Part shown: piece by piece, positions 26,647 through 36,257 of the stretch | Numbering within the stretch: position 1 is the stretch's first letter | Layout: the number at the start of each line of letters is the position of its first letter | From: Nitrobacter winogradskyi Nb-255 | Lineage (GTDB): Bacteria; Pseudomonadota; Alphaproteobacteria; Rhizobiales; Xanthobacteraceae | DNA: 64,000 bases | NCBI RefSeq assembly: GCF_000012725.1 | Contig: NC_007406.1 | Span: forward strand, 710,001-774,000 | Direction: 5' to 3' | Translations under genes and position numbers: made by a program | The notes under the pieces: model-generated | The model's input: only the letters and a program-made list of their open reading frames with translations | The model's database searches: none | What the model was told of the DNA's origin: nothing

Positions 26647-27660
26647 GTGGCACACGACGGCGCAGAGGACGACAAATCCGGAGGGGCGTTTACCCATCCG
26701 GACCCGATTGTCGATGAAGCGCTTGAATGGCTCGCCCGCCGTCAGAACGCGCCGCTGGAGCTGGCGGAACAACGGCAATTTCAGGAATGGCTGCTGCGAA
26801 GCCCACGCCACGGCGAAGAGTTTCGTTATCTCGAGGCGATGTGGAGATCCCCTGAACTCGGGAAAGCGGCTGAAGGGCTGCCAGCCGCCGCGCGCGGTTC
26901 GGTGAACCGACGCCGGCTGCTCTCGGCCGCGCGCTACGTTCAATCGTGGTCACTGCGGGGCGTCGCCGCCGCCGCCATCCTCATGATCGCCATCGGGGCG
27001 TGGCAATATCCGGCTCTGATGTTGCGGTGGCAAGCCGATTACATCACGGCAACCGGCGGCCGGGCGCAAGTGTCGTTGCCGGACGGCTCGACGATGCTTT
27101 TGAACACCGCTTCGGCCGTGTCGATCGACTTCACGAACGGACGGCGACAAGTGACCCTTCTGGAAGGCGAAGCCTTCTTCGATGTACGGCACGATCCGGC
27201 GCATCCGTTCCGCGTTGCCGCTCACTATGGGGAAACCGAGGTGAAGGGTACGGCCTTTGCCGTCAGGACTGAAAGTGATCAGGACACCATTGTTCTTGAG
27301 CGCGGCCGCGTCGAGGTCAGCCGGTTGTCGGATTCCGGCGATCATGTCGAACTCGATCCCGGAGAGATGGTGACAGCCACCGCGAAAGCTCTCTCCGTGG
27401 TTGCCAGGCGTGACCCGTCGGAGATTCTCGCCTGGCGCGATGGCCGCATCATATTCGAGAATCAACGCCTGGCGCACGTGCTGGATGAACTGCGCCGCTA
27501 TTACGACGGGATCGTCATTGTCGCCGACGCGCGGGTGGGTGATCTCGTCGTCACCGGCAACTATCGGCTTGATGACGTGCCCGGCGCCATCCGCACGCTT
27601 GCCGATGCGGCGGGCGCAACCATGAACCGTCTGCCCGGCGGAATCATTCTGCTGCGATAG
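26647..27660 (+). CDS. fecR: FecR-like transmembrane anti-sigma regulator
   Basis: The product is 337 residues, start GTG. Its domains in order are an anti-sigma DUF4880 part (PIVDEALEWLARRQNAPLEL, QFQEWLLRSPRHGEEF) and one membrane helix (SLRGVAAAAILMIAIGAW). The FecR periplasmic domain follows (YITATGGRAQVSLPDGSTML, LLEGEAFFDVRHDPAHPFRV), then a secretin/TonB short N-terminal-like DUF4974 tail (IIFENQRLAHVLDELRRYYD). It senses the occupied receptor and controls FecI. About 110 bases later the receptor gene begins, all on one strand. The gene looks intact although its receptor is broken. Confidence 0.9.
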   Translation: MAHDGAEDDKSGGAFTHPDPIVDEALEWLARRQNAPLELAEQRQFQEWLLRSPRHGEEFRYLEAMWRSPELGKAAEGLPAAARGSVNRRRLLSAARYVQSWSLRGVAAAAILMIAIGAWQYPALMLRWQADYITATGGRAQVSLPDGSTMLLNTASAVSIDFTNGRRQVTLLEGEAFFDVRHDPAHPFRVAAHYGETEVKGTAFAVRTESDQDTIVLERGRVEVSRLSDSGDHVELDPGEMVTATAKALSVVARRDPSEILAWRDGRIIFENQRLAHVLDELRRYYDGIVIVADARVGDLVVTGNYRLDDVPGAIRTLADAAGATMNRLPGGIILLR

Positions 27661-29348
27661 CACCGGGTTTTTTTGCCGGATCGCCTCTTGTCGAACGTCA
27701 TCTGTTCGAGGGCGAGGCGCGCACGCAGCGCGGGACCGACCCTCGATTGAATCAGAGGGCGGGGCTTGAAGATGAGGCAGGGCGACCTGAACGGCGGCAG
27801 CGGACGCGGCGAACGCGTGATAAGAGGACGACGTTATCTATCGTTCCTGCTCTCCACGGCAATGATCGGTTTTACCGGAATGCTCGGCGTTGCGCCTGCG
27901 TGCGCGCAACAAACGCGCCAGGCGGTGACTTCCCAGCCGGTGAATTTCTCGATTCCCGCGCAGCCGCTGTCATCGGCGATCAACGCATTCATCCGCGCAA
28001 CGGGCTGGCAGATCAGCTACTCGTCGCAGCTTGTACATGGCAAGACATCGGTCGCCGTGGTCGGCGCCATGCCGCCATCGGCGGCGCTGCAGCGCCTCGT
28101 TTCGGGCACCGGGCTCAGCGTACGGATGGGTGGTTCGGGTTCCGCCGCATTGGTCGGCGCGGCCGGCGCGGCCGATGCGGCGGTTGCCCCGGTCGCCGGC
28201 GCGATCTCGCTCGACACCATCGATGTGCAGGGCGCGACGTCGAGCGATCCCGGCAGGACCGAGGGCACCGGCTCCTACACGACCAGCGTGGCGTCGTTCG
28301 GCAAGAATCAAACGCTAAAAGAAACGCCGCAGACAGTCTCGGTCATCACGCGCCAGCGCATTCAGGATCAGGGAATGACGACGATGGAGCATGCGCTGGA
28401 GCGCACACCCGGCATCACCGTCGTGCCATACAGCACCACAGATTCAACTATATATTCCCGAGGTTTTCCTGTCACAAACCTTCAGATCGACGGCAACAGC
28501 CCGCAATTTGGAGGAAGCATGATAGGTCAGGGCTTCACCACATCCCAGTTTGACCTCGCTATGTTCGATCGCGTCGAGGTCCTGCGCGGCTCCGACGCGC
28601 TCTACGGCACCTCGGGCGCACCGGGCGGCGCAATTAATCTTGTGCGCAAGAAGCCGACCAAACAGTTCCAGATGAACGCGCTGCTCCACGGCGGAAGCTG
28701 GAACAACTATCGTGGCGAACTGGATGTCGGCGGTTCGCTCACCGAGAACGGTGCGGTTCGCGGGCGCTTTGTCGGGACCTATCAGGATCAGAATTTTTTC
28801 TACAATCACGGCAAGAGCAACAGGTATCTGCTTTATGGTATCATCGAAGCTGATATCACCGACAGCACCATGCTCACCTTCGGCGCCAATGTCATGCGCC
28901 AGGATCAGGCTGGATTTTTCCGTGGGCTTCCGCGCTATGCGAACGGTGACGACCTCGGCCTGCCGCGCAGCTTCTCTCTCAATCGGCCCGAGGACACCTG
29001 GCTGCTCAACAACAATATGATGTTCATCCGCCTCGATCAGGAACTCGCACCCAACTGGACCCTGGGCGTCGAGGCGACGCGCTCGATCAACGAGATTTTT
29101 CGCCGGGACTTAACCTGGCAGGGAGGGATCAATCCGATCACTGGCATGGGTCTGACCGGCTATGATTGGGAGTACGATTACCGTGCACCGCAGTTCACGC
29201 TCGACGCTGTGCTGAAAGGATCGTTCGATCTGTTGGGCAGGGAGCAGAAGCTGACTTTGGGTGTGTCCGCCGTCAGGGCTCTTGAGACAGTTTAGGGGTT
29301 TTCGGGAAGGGAGGATTTCTGGATCATCGCAGCCAATTTGGAGCGCAG

Positions 29349-29723
29349 ATGAGACAGAAATCCGGGCCGGAGAAAGCACCGGCAGAGCAGGTCGTGAAGG
29401 ACATCCGCCGGGCAACGCGCCGGCAGTTCTCGGCTGAAGAGAAGATCCGCATCGTGCTGGAAGGCGTGCGCGGCGAGGAGAGCATCGCCGAGCTGTGTCG
29501 GCGCGAGGGGATCGCCTCGTCGATGTATTACGGCTGGTCGAAGGAGTTCCTCGACGCCGGCAAGCGCCGTCTCGCTGGTGACACGGCCCGCGCCGCGACG
29601 TCGGACGAGGTGAAAGAGCTGCGCCGTGAGGCGCAGGCCCTGAAGGAGGCCGTGGCCGATCTCACCCTGGAAAACCGCCTGCTGAAAAAAAGCATGCTCG
29701 CGGATGGGGAGGACGACACATGA
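29349..29723 (+). CDS. IS3-like transposase OrfA (copy B)
   Basis: The 124-residue product has the same sequence as that of copy A: helix-turn-helix plus coiled coil. An A7G slippery run precedes the orfB start by about 35 bases. Confidence 0.92.
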   Translation: MRQKSGPEKAPAEQVVKDIRRATRRQFSAEEKIRIVLEGVRGEESIAELCRREGIASSMYYGWSKEFLDAGKRRLAGDTARAATSDEVKELRREAQALKEAVADLTLENRLLKKSMLADGEDDT

Positions 29724-30700
29724 GGTATCCTGCATCCGAAAAGGCCGAGATCATTCGCCTGGTCGAGGCCTCGCATCTGCCGGCACGGCGAACCCTGGAC
29801 AAGCTCGGCATCCCGCGCGCCACGTTCTATCGCTGGTACGATCGCTATCTCACCGGTGGGATCGAGGCTCTGGCCGATCATCGCTCGCGGCCGGATCGTG
29901 TCTGGAACCGGATTCCTGACCCAATCCGGGCCGAGATCGTCGAGCTGGCGCTGCGCGAAACGGAGCTGAGCCCGCGCGAGCTGGCGGTGCGCTTCACCGA
30001 CGAGAAGCGCTACTTTGTCTCGGAGGCGTCGGTATATCGGCTGCTGAAGGCTCATGATCTCATCACCAGCCCAGCCTATATCGTCATCAAGGCGGCGTCT
30101 GAGTTCAAGGACAAGACGACAGCGCCCAACCAGCTCTGGCAAACCGACTTCACCTACCTGAAGATCACGGGTTGGGGCTGGTATTATCTCTCGACCGTGC
30201 TCGACGACTTCTCCCGCTTCATCGTCGCCTGGAAGCTCTGCGCCACGATGCGGGCGGATGACGTCACCGCCACGCTCGATCTGGCTCTGGCGGCATCGGG
30301 GCTCGACCAGATCACGGTCGCGCATCGGCCGAGGCTGTTGAGCGACAACGGCGCCTCATACATCTCGGCCGAACTCGCTACCTGGCTCGACGGCAAGGGC
30401 ATGAAACACGTTCGCGGCGCGCCGTATCATCCCCAGACGCAGGGCAAGATCGAGCGCTGGCATCAGACCCTGAAGAACCGCATCCTGCTGGAAAACTACT
30501 ATCTGCCCGGCGACCTTGAACGGCAGGTCGCGGCCTTCGTCGAGCACTACAATCACGGCCGCTATCACGAGAGCATCGATAATCTCACGCCCGCTGACGT
30601 CTACTTCGGCCGCGGGCAGACCATCCTCACCGAACGCGAAAGGATCAAACGCCAGACCATCCACCAAAGACGCTTGCAGCATCACCTGCAGGCCGCCTAA
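29720..30700 (+). CDS. IS3-like transposase OrfB (copy B)
   Basis: The 326-residue product has the same sequence as that of copy A, with the DDE triad intact (QTDF, LLSDNG, KIERWHQ). Reading out of the right IS end continues into the receptor C-terminal half through a hybrid frame (start at 30713). A truncated barrel fragment could therefore be made, but without signal peptide or plug it would not be functional. Confidence 0.93.
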   Translation: MRYPASEKAEIIRLVEASHLPARRTLDKLGIPRATFYRWYDRYLTGGIEALADHRSRPDRVWNRIPDPIRAEIVELALRETELSPRELAVRFTDEKRYFVSEASVYRLLKAHDLITSPAYIVIKAASEFKDKTTAPNQLWQTDFTYLKITGWGWYYLSTVLDDFSRFIVAWKLCATMRADDVTATLDLALAASGLDQITVAHRPRLLSDNGASYISAELATWLDGKGMKHVRGAPYHPQTQGKIERWHQTLKNRILLENYYLPGDLERQVAAFVEHYNHGRYHESIDNLTPADVYFGRGQTILTERERIKRQTIHQRRLQHHLQAA

Positions 30701-31852
30701 CCTCAAACCCAGATGAGCCAGAACCTCCGTTCCCGTGACCCCGGAACAGTCTCAATTCATCTGACGACGGACACTTTGGGTGCTAATATCAACAGGCTGG
30801 ATCTCCACCTGTTGAACCGAAAAAACCTGAGTATGTGGGTAGGATCGATGCGTAACAGCATCTTCCAATACAACCCTGCCGACTATCCTGCCGGACCCTA
30901 CGTTCCTAATAACGATAACACCTACAAAATCTTACAGAAAGGCGTGTATGGATCGTTCGTGGCTCATGTCGCGGACCCTCTGAAGCTGATTTTCGGGGGG
31001 CGGTTGAGTTGGTACAGTTACAATAGTGCCATTAATGCTGTTGACCAGAACACGGGCGCTGTCACCTCCACATCGTTGACGGCATACGAAGACAACAAGG
31101 TTTTCACGCCTTATCTCGGCATGGTTTACGACCTGACCAGTCAATGGTCGGCCTATGCCAGCTTTGCCGAGACCTATCAGCCGCAGGCTTTCAACTTAAG
31201 GGGGCCTCTGCCCGGCACTCCGCTTGGCCCTATCACGGGGCGCACCTATGAGGTCGGCGTCAAGGGCAGCCTGCTCGACGGCCGCTTGAACACGACGTTT
31301 GCGCTATATCATGTGAAGCGCAACGGTGAGGCGGTGCGGGATTTCGCCTATCCGGCTACTCCGGGCGATCTTGGCACAAATTGCTGCTGGCTCGGTGACG
31401 GCCGCATCGTCAGCCAGGGCGTGGATATCGAGGTCAACGGCGAGGTCGCCGCCGGCTGGCAGGTTTCGGCCGGCTATACTTTCAACGACAACGAGAACAT
31501 AGCGGGCGGCGGCCGCTACAACGCGTTCACACCGAAGCATCTGTTCAAGCTGTGGACGAGTTACGATCTGCAAGGGCCGCTTGAGGGCTTCAAGATCGGC
31601 GGCGGCGTGACCGCGCAAAGCTCATTCTACCAGACCGGAACATTCGCCGGGAATCCGTTTAGAATTACCGAGCCGGGCCGCGCGGTGGTGGATCTGTTCG
31701 CGCAATACCGTCTCGATGAGCACTGGACCCTGGCTCTCAACGTCAACAACCTGTTCGACAGGACATACTACCAGGCCATCGGAGCTTTCTACCTCGGCAA
31801 TTTCTACGGCGCGCCACGTAATTTCCTGCTGAGCGCGCGGGCGAGGTTCTAA

Positions 31853-32477
31853 GCATCACTCGCGGTGGCTTCAGCGCGGCTGCGAACGAGTTCGATGTCA
31901 GGCAGCCGATCGTCGGCAGGCGGGGCACGGCCTTCGGGGCCGTTTCCAGTCGTGCAATTGGACCCTCCGCTCCATGACGACACAGGCGGGATAATAGCTT
32001 CTTAGCGCCACCACAATGTCTCCGAGATGCACCGTGTCCACGTGTGAAACACGAAGGTGCGAGAACTCTCTTTCGCGCCAATCCGTTCGTACGGGTCGTC
32101 GCGGATGATATTAGCTGCCGCAATCCCATCACTCAGAATGGCTTTATCGCGGAGCGGTGCATTCTGCGAAGTTTATCGTTTTCTTTTGCCGCTGATTGTG
32201 AGGATCACTCCGCTTCGCCAATATAGGGCGAAACGACTCTCGATCGATGCAATTGAAATGGTGAAGCCGTGGGAAAAAGCAGCGCCGCGATTATTGACTT
32301 TCAGCCTTATCTGGAGCGGCGCAGGTGCGCAGCGAAATCCGGAGGAGCCTGTGGTCCGTCATCGGCCAGCCAATTCCCATACGCTTTTCCGTTCATGTGG
32401 CTGACGGTGCCTGTCGTCATTGTGTTCCCGACATGGGTATCAAGGCCCGGATCCACGGAGTCCGGCCCGATCATCGC
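31853..32477. other. 625-bp gap between the receptor relic and the XRE-cupin gene
   Basis: No supported gene or RNA. Short frames on both strands have no recognisable motif. The region between about 32000 and 32270 is less GC-rich than its surroundings and probably holds the promoter of the regulator gene. Confidence 0.4.
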
Positions 32478-33104
32478 ATGAGCAAGCTCGGCACGAGCCA
32501 GATTTACCATCAAGGCGATGGAAGCGGTCTGGATTGCATTGAACTGCCGGTGATTGTCGGAAAGAATCTGCGCCGAATCCGGTTGCGGCAAGGTTTGTCG
32601 CTCGAGCGACTGGCCAAGCAATCGGGCGTGAGCCGCGCCATGCTTGGCCAGATCGAAACCGGAAAGAGCACGCCGACCATCGGTCTGCTTTGGAAAATAT
32701 GCACCTCGCTCACTGTTCCGTTCGCCAGCCTGATAGCCGTCGGCGATCCGGAAGGAATCATCGTTCTGCGCCGCGACGGATCGAAGCTGTTGTCATCCAA
32801 TCAGGGACGGTTCACCTCCCGGGCTCTGTTTCCGTTCGATAGCGAACGACGAACTGAGTTCTATGAACTCCGGCTCGCCCCGCTCTATTGCGAGAACGCC
32901 GAAGCTCATGCGGCGGGGACCCGCGAGAATCTGGTGGTTGCCAAGGGATCGGTCGAAATCGCCGTCGGATCGGCGCGGCCAACGACTTTGAGCGAGGGAG
33001 ACGCCATGCTGTTCGAGGCGGACGTTCCGCACGCATACCGCAATCTCGGCACAGACGAGGCAGTTCTGTATCTGGTGATGACCTATGCGCAGATGATCGG
33101 CTGA
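32478..33104 (+). CDS. XRE-family regulator with C-terminal cupin domain
   Basis: The product is 208 residues from ATG 32478. The N-terminal helix-turn-helix is VGKNLRRIRLRQGLSLERLA, KQSGVSRAMLGQIETGKSTP. The C-terminal single cupin barrel (NLVVAKGSVEIAVGSARPTT, LFEADVPHAYRNLG) would bind a small ligand. This is the common HTH-cupin layout of sugar, amine or sulfur catabolism regulators. The start is uncertain: the frame is open from 32325 and an ATG at 32433 is possible. The regulated gene is not evident; the Met-rich gene converges on it. Confidence 0.85.
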   Translation: MSKLGTSQIYHQGDGSGLDCIELPVIVGKNLRRIRLRQGLSLERLAKQSGVSRAMLGQIETGKSTPTIGLLWKICTSLTVPFASLIAVGDPEGIIVLRRDGSKLLSSNQGRFTSRALFPFDSERRTEFYELRLAPLYCENAEAHAAGTRENLVVAKGSVEIAVGSARPTTLSEGDAMLFEADVPHAYRNLGTDEAVLYLVMTYAQMIG

Positions 33105-33150
33105 GGCCGGCGCGCAAATCGTCGATGTTTTACGGCCCTCACTCGTCCAG

Positions 33151-33188
33151 CCTGAAACAAAACAAGGGCAGAACCAGTCTGCCCTTGT
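33151..33188 (-). terminator. Rho-independent terminator of the Met-rich protein gene
   Basis: The stem ACAAGGGCAGA/TCTGCCCTTGT (33162-33172 and 33178-33188) has a five-base loop. On the minus strand it is followed by TTTTGTTTC. It lies about 30 bases beyond the stop of the minus-strand gene at 33217 and can also stop plus-strand transcription from the regulator gene. Confidence 0.8.
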
Positions 33189-33216
33189 CCGAACTCAACC
33201 GGCTCGTTCGATATCG

Positions 33217-33525
33217 TCAGGCTGCCTTCGCCTGCATGACGCACATCATCGCCATCCCACCGCAGCACATCATCATCGGCATGCCGTTGTTCGCCATGTT
33301 CATCATGTTCTGGCAGCACTGCATGAACATGTCCTTCATCGACGCATCCATGGGCTTCATCTCGCAGGTCATGCCGTTGGCCGTCATCGTGCAGGTCATC
33401 TGGCACATCATGGTCGGCATCGACATCATGCCTCCCATCGGCATCATGCCATTCATCATCATGGGCGACGTCATGGGTGACGCGCCGCCCATCATGGGCA
33501 TCATCATCTGCATCGCTGGAGTCAT
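33217..33525 (-). CDS. Methionine- and cysteine-rich small protein, possible copper/soft-metal binder
   Basis: The product is 102 residues, of which I count 38 Met and 8 Cys. Met clusters (MQMMMPMM, SPMMMNGMMPMGGMMSMP) fill the N-terminal half. Cysteines occur as CQMTC, QCC, MCC and a final MCV. AAGGGA precedes ATG 33525 at good distance, and a terminator follows, so the gene is real and probably monocistronic. I see no signal peptide or membrane helix. Met/Cys runs of this kind coordinate Cu(I) or similar soft metals. I cannot place it in a named family. Confidence 0.75.
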   Translation of the reverse strand: MTPAMQMMMPMMGGASPMTSPMMMNGMMPMGGMMSMPTMMCQMTCTMTANGMTCEMKPMDASMKDMFMQCCQNMMNMANNGMPMMMCCGGMAMMCVMQAKAA

Positions 33526-33746
33526 GTGCTTGTCCCTTCAAGAGGTGAATGATCTCTAACTATCGATCCAGATGGTAGATACTCCTAATTCGAGCTTCAA
33601 TTGGAGATTGTTCGTGCTGTTCGCTTTTCTCCAATAAGGTGCCGAACCGTCCAATACAGTAGCCGGATCCGCTGTGATAACGGCGATCCGTCCAGGATAT
33701 CAGACGGCTTGGAAAGCGAGAGTATCCTCACGGCGCGATGCGGTCT

Positions 33747-35285
33747 TCACCACGCGCGCTGGGCGCGGAACATGACGGTCCAGACCTCCTGATCCTTCAC
33801 CGCATAATTGCCCCCCGGCTTGCTGACAGCCCAGTTGGGAGGAACAGCCGCGACGCCGGCGAACTTCTGATCCAACATGCTGTAAGCCGCTTCCGTCGTG
33901 AACGTCAGATTCTTGACCGGCGTCCAACGAATGTTCGCGCCGACCTGCCCGATGTTGTAATCCGGATTGCAGGTGGAGAGACCCCCGCCGAGGGCGCCAG
34001 GAATTGATACGCCGCACATGTAGGCCTTGGCTCCGCCGGTGTACCTGACCGATGCGTAGGCGCCGAATATCGAGCTGCTCCAGTACTGATTCCAGTTGTG
34101 AACGTAGGCGCCGCGCATGCCCCAGGTCGTGACCAGCTCTAGATCGCCGTTGGGCGCGTAGACGGAATCGGGCGCGAAGCCGAAGCCGACGCTGCCCACG
34201 CCGAAGCCTGAATAGATCGTGCTGCCGCCCGCCTGAGCAGCCATGTCCTGGATGTTGTAGCGGGTTGCGCCGTTGGTATAGACGGCCGAGACGTTGATCA
34301 CGTCGCCCGGACCCGTCGGGATGTTTCTGATCGTCAGAGCGAGCTGACCGGCCCAGCCCCACTTGTTTCGGGGGCCTCCAGTGGTTTCATCGCCTCCGTA
34401 GTAGGCGGGGTTGTTATGATGCGCCGCGGCCGACGCCTGGAACAAGCCCCAGGCCTGGTCGACGCGCAGTTGGCCGACGATATCCGGAAAGGTGGTTCCG
34501 GCATTCGCGCTGAGGCCGTAGCCGAAGAGAGGGGAGCCGAAGAAGACGATGCCCAGAAACGGAGGGCTGATGATGGTGCCCGGCGATCCCACTCCGAGGT
34601 TGTGAATGCCGGCCTGATAATACGCGCTCGGATCCTGCACGCCGATCGAGCCTGATATGCCATCGCCGAACTCCGCGGTGTAGGTGAACTGGTTCACCCC
34701 CGTGAACGCGCCGCCGCCGCCGACGAGACCGTCATAGATGTTGCCGGGATAGTTGCCCCAGGGAGCGGTGAACTGGGAGACAGCTTTACCCATCGTGAAG
34801 CCGGCGAACTGAATGAAAGCGAAGAACACGTTAAGCTGGCCGCCGGAGATTCCGCCGGTCGGATTCCCGTCATACGCTGTCCCGCCGACGCGCAAGCCTG
34901 CATAGCCTCCCGAGGTCCAGGTGAAGCCCCCGTCGAAGTAGCTGCGAACCACGCCGTAATCCGTTGCGGTGCGTGTGTCGAAGGTCAGGTCCGCGCGCGC
35001 GCGCCAGGTGAAAGCGTTGGAGTGACGATTCTGCGCTCCGGCCTGATTCGAGGTGTTGCCCATGAAAATCGCATTGGTGTTCACGCCCAGGTCGGCACGC
35101 ATATAGCCGCCGAGCTTGATGCAGGTTTCGGTGCCGGGGATATAATAGAAGCCGGCGCCATACAGGGAGCAGACCTTTACGTACTCGACGGCTTTCGCCT
35201 TCAACGGAAGATCAGCGGCCCGAGCCCCGCTCACGACGACCAGAGCTGTCGTCGAGCCGAGAAAAAGATTCTTCATCAAATTCAT
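33747..35285 (-). CDS. Alphaproteobacterial porin
   Basis: The product is 512 residues with the signal peptide KNLFLGSTTALVVVSGARAA, then the group-typical DLPLKAKAVEYVKVCSLYGA, IPGTETCIKLGGYMRADLG. The rest is alternating beta strands (WRARADLTFDTRTATDYGVV) ending in an aromatic residue (FRAQRAW) as required for barrel assembly. Two N-terminal Cys (VCSLYG, ETCIK) are usual in this porin family. ATG 35285 is preceded by TTGGGG. It is general diffusion porin-like, with long loops of Gly and Asn. It is followed by about 700 bases without a gene. Confidence 0.93.
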   Translation of the reverse strand: MNLMKNLFLGSTTALVVVSGARAADLPLKAKAVEYVKVCSLYGAGFYYIPGTETCIKLGGYMRADLGVNTNAIFMGNTSNQAGAQNRHSNAFTWRARADLTFDTRTATDYGVVRSYFDGGFTWTSGGYAGLRVGGTAYDGNPTGGISGGQLNVFFAFIQFAGFTMGKAVSQFTAPWGNYPGNIYDGLVGGGGAFTGVNQFTYTAEFGDGISGSIGVQDPSAYYQAGIHNLGVGSPGTIISPPFLGIVFFGSPLFGYGLSANAGTTFPDIVGQLRVDQAWGLFQASAAAHHNNPAYYGGDETTGGPRNKWGWAGQLALTIRNIPTGPGDVINVSAVYTNGATRYNIQDMAAQAGGSTIYSGFGVGSVGFGFAPDSVYAPNGDLELVTTWGMRGAYVHNWNQYWSSSIFGAYASVRYTGGAKAYMCGVSIPGALGGGLSTCNPDYNIGQVGANIRWTPVKNLTFTTEAAYSMLDQKFAGVAAVPPNWAVSKPGGNYAVKDQEVWTVMFRAQRAW

Positions 35286-36257
35286 TATCAAACCCCAAGT
35301 TGCTTTGTCATGGCGGGTTCGAGTCTGCTGAGCGCAGCACTGGAAGAACGTTTCTCGCAGTCCATGACCGACGCAGCCGTCTGCAAATGCCGCGCGCCCC
35401 TCATCGCTGAAGAGGACGTGCGGCCACTCAAAGAACGACAACCATCTAAAATTAGGACGACTTGTGATGCGTAAGGCCCGTGGCCTGTCGATATAGCTAT
35501 CGACACACATCGAATGGTGTCAACATGAAGACGGCATCAAACAAAACATAAGTATGGTCATGACTCGAAGCGCCGAGAAGAAGAAAGATCTTGAGCGTTC
35601 GGAGTCTGATCAGCAGAATTCTGTACCACCTCGCGCGTACGTCTGAAGCTTCAATAGAAGGCGAACTTGATGCAGGTTGTCGTCACTCACATTGCTGTCG
35701 CCGGATGTGACGCGATCTATATGAAGATAGACGCTGATGAATCGTGTGCGATAACAGGGTGCAGATCGTCGCTGCTGATACGTGCGTCAGATGGGAAAGA
35801 AAATCTTGAATGTGTGAAGTGTTCTCCGAAGAATATCGTGCCACGTTGTTCGTACTTCCAGGGCGTTGCGAGCGCCACGAGAGACAACGCGTTGAAACGG
35901 AGTCTGGAATCTTAGTCGAATCGGAGCGGCGCCTATGCCTGATCGGCGGACACACGTCGAATGTACCAACATGCGGAGGTGATCCGTATGGTTCTCAGGA
36001 GATCGTCAATCGTATTCCGTCGAGCCGTTACATCGCAGACTTTATGAGACGACCAACGAGAGGTGTTCGAAAAGTTCTCGTACTTGATAGACGCAACGGG
36101 TGTTCTCAAAAGAAGATTATGTGCGGATGCCGATCCGTCGGACGCAGAAGATCACTTGCAATGCGCAAAATACGTAAAATAAATCTGCTTCTCATTTGCT
36201 ATAGAATCTTCACGCGTTGAAAGAGCGCGATGTATCCGGAATGGTGGAGCGCGTGAC
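35286..36257. other. Region of about 970 bp upstream of the porin and of the ABC importer
   Basis: The two transcription units diverge from this region, so it should hold both promoters. Several small frames exist, none with family features. It is more AT-rich than the surroundings from about 35520 to 36240. No operator was recognised. Confidence 0.4.

Larger units (their letters stand above)
29264..30773 (+). mobile_element. IS3-like insertion sequence, copy B (1510 bp)
   Basis: It has the same ends and the same two frames as copy A at 9363-10872. It is flanked by a perfect 9-bp direct repeat, CTTTGGGTG (29255-29263 and 30774-30782), which is the target duplication made when it entered the receptor gene. 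The clean duplication and the undamaged receptor halves indicate a recent insertion. Confidence 0.95.
27772..31852 (+). pseudogene. TonB-dependent siderophore receptor interrupted by IS3-like copy B
   Basis: Before insertion this encoded a receptor of roughly 860 residues. The N-terminal part (27772-29263) has a signal segment ending ACAQQ and a STN signalling domain (VNFSIPAQPLSSAINAFIRA). Next come the plug (QTLKETPQTVSVITRQRIQD, VEVLRGSDALYGTSGAPGGA) and the first barrel strands up to QKLTL. The C-terminal part (30783-31852) resumes GANINRLDLHLLN and ends with the barrel closing LSARARF. Removing the IS and one copy of its 9-bp target duplication restores the frame exactly (LTLGANINR). The STN domain and the upstream fecIR pair show it was a self-signalling transducer. 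Confidence 0.93.

Noticed and set aside
30713-31852. A separate outer-membrane protein starting inside the IS
   Set aside because: It is the C-terminal half of the interrupted TonB receptor; the first residues are IS sequence read by chance.
35810-36220. 136-codon plus-strand frame in the gap before livH
   Set aside because: No recognisable motif, an unlikely amino-acid composition, and a location in an AT-richer promoter region.
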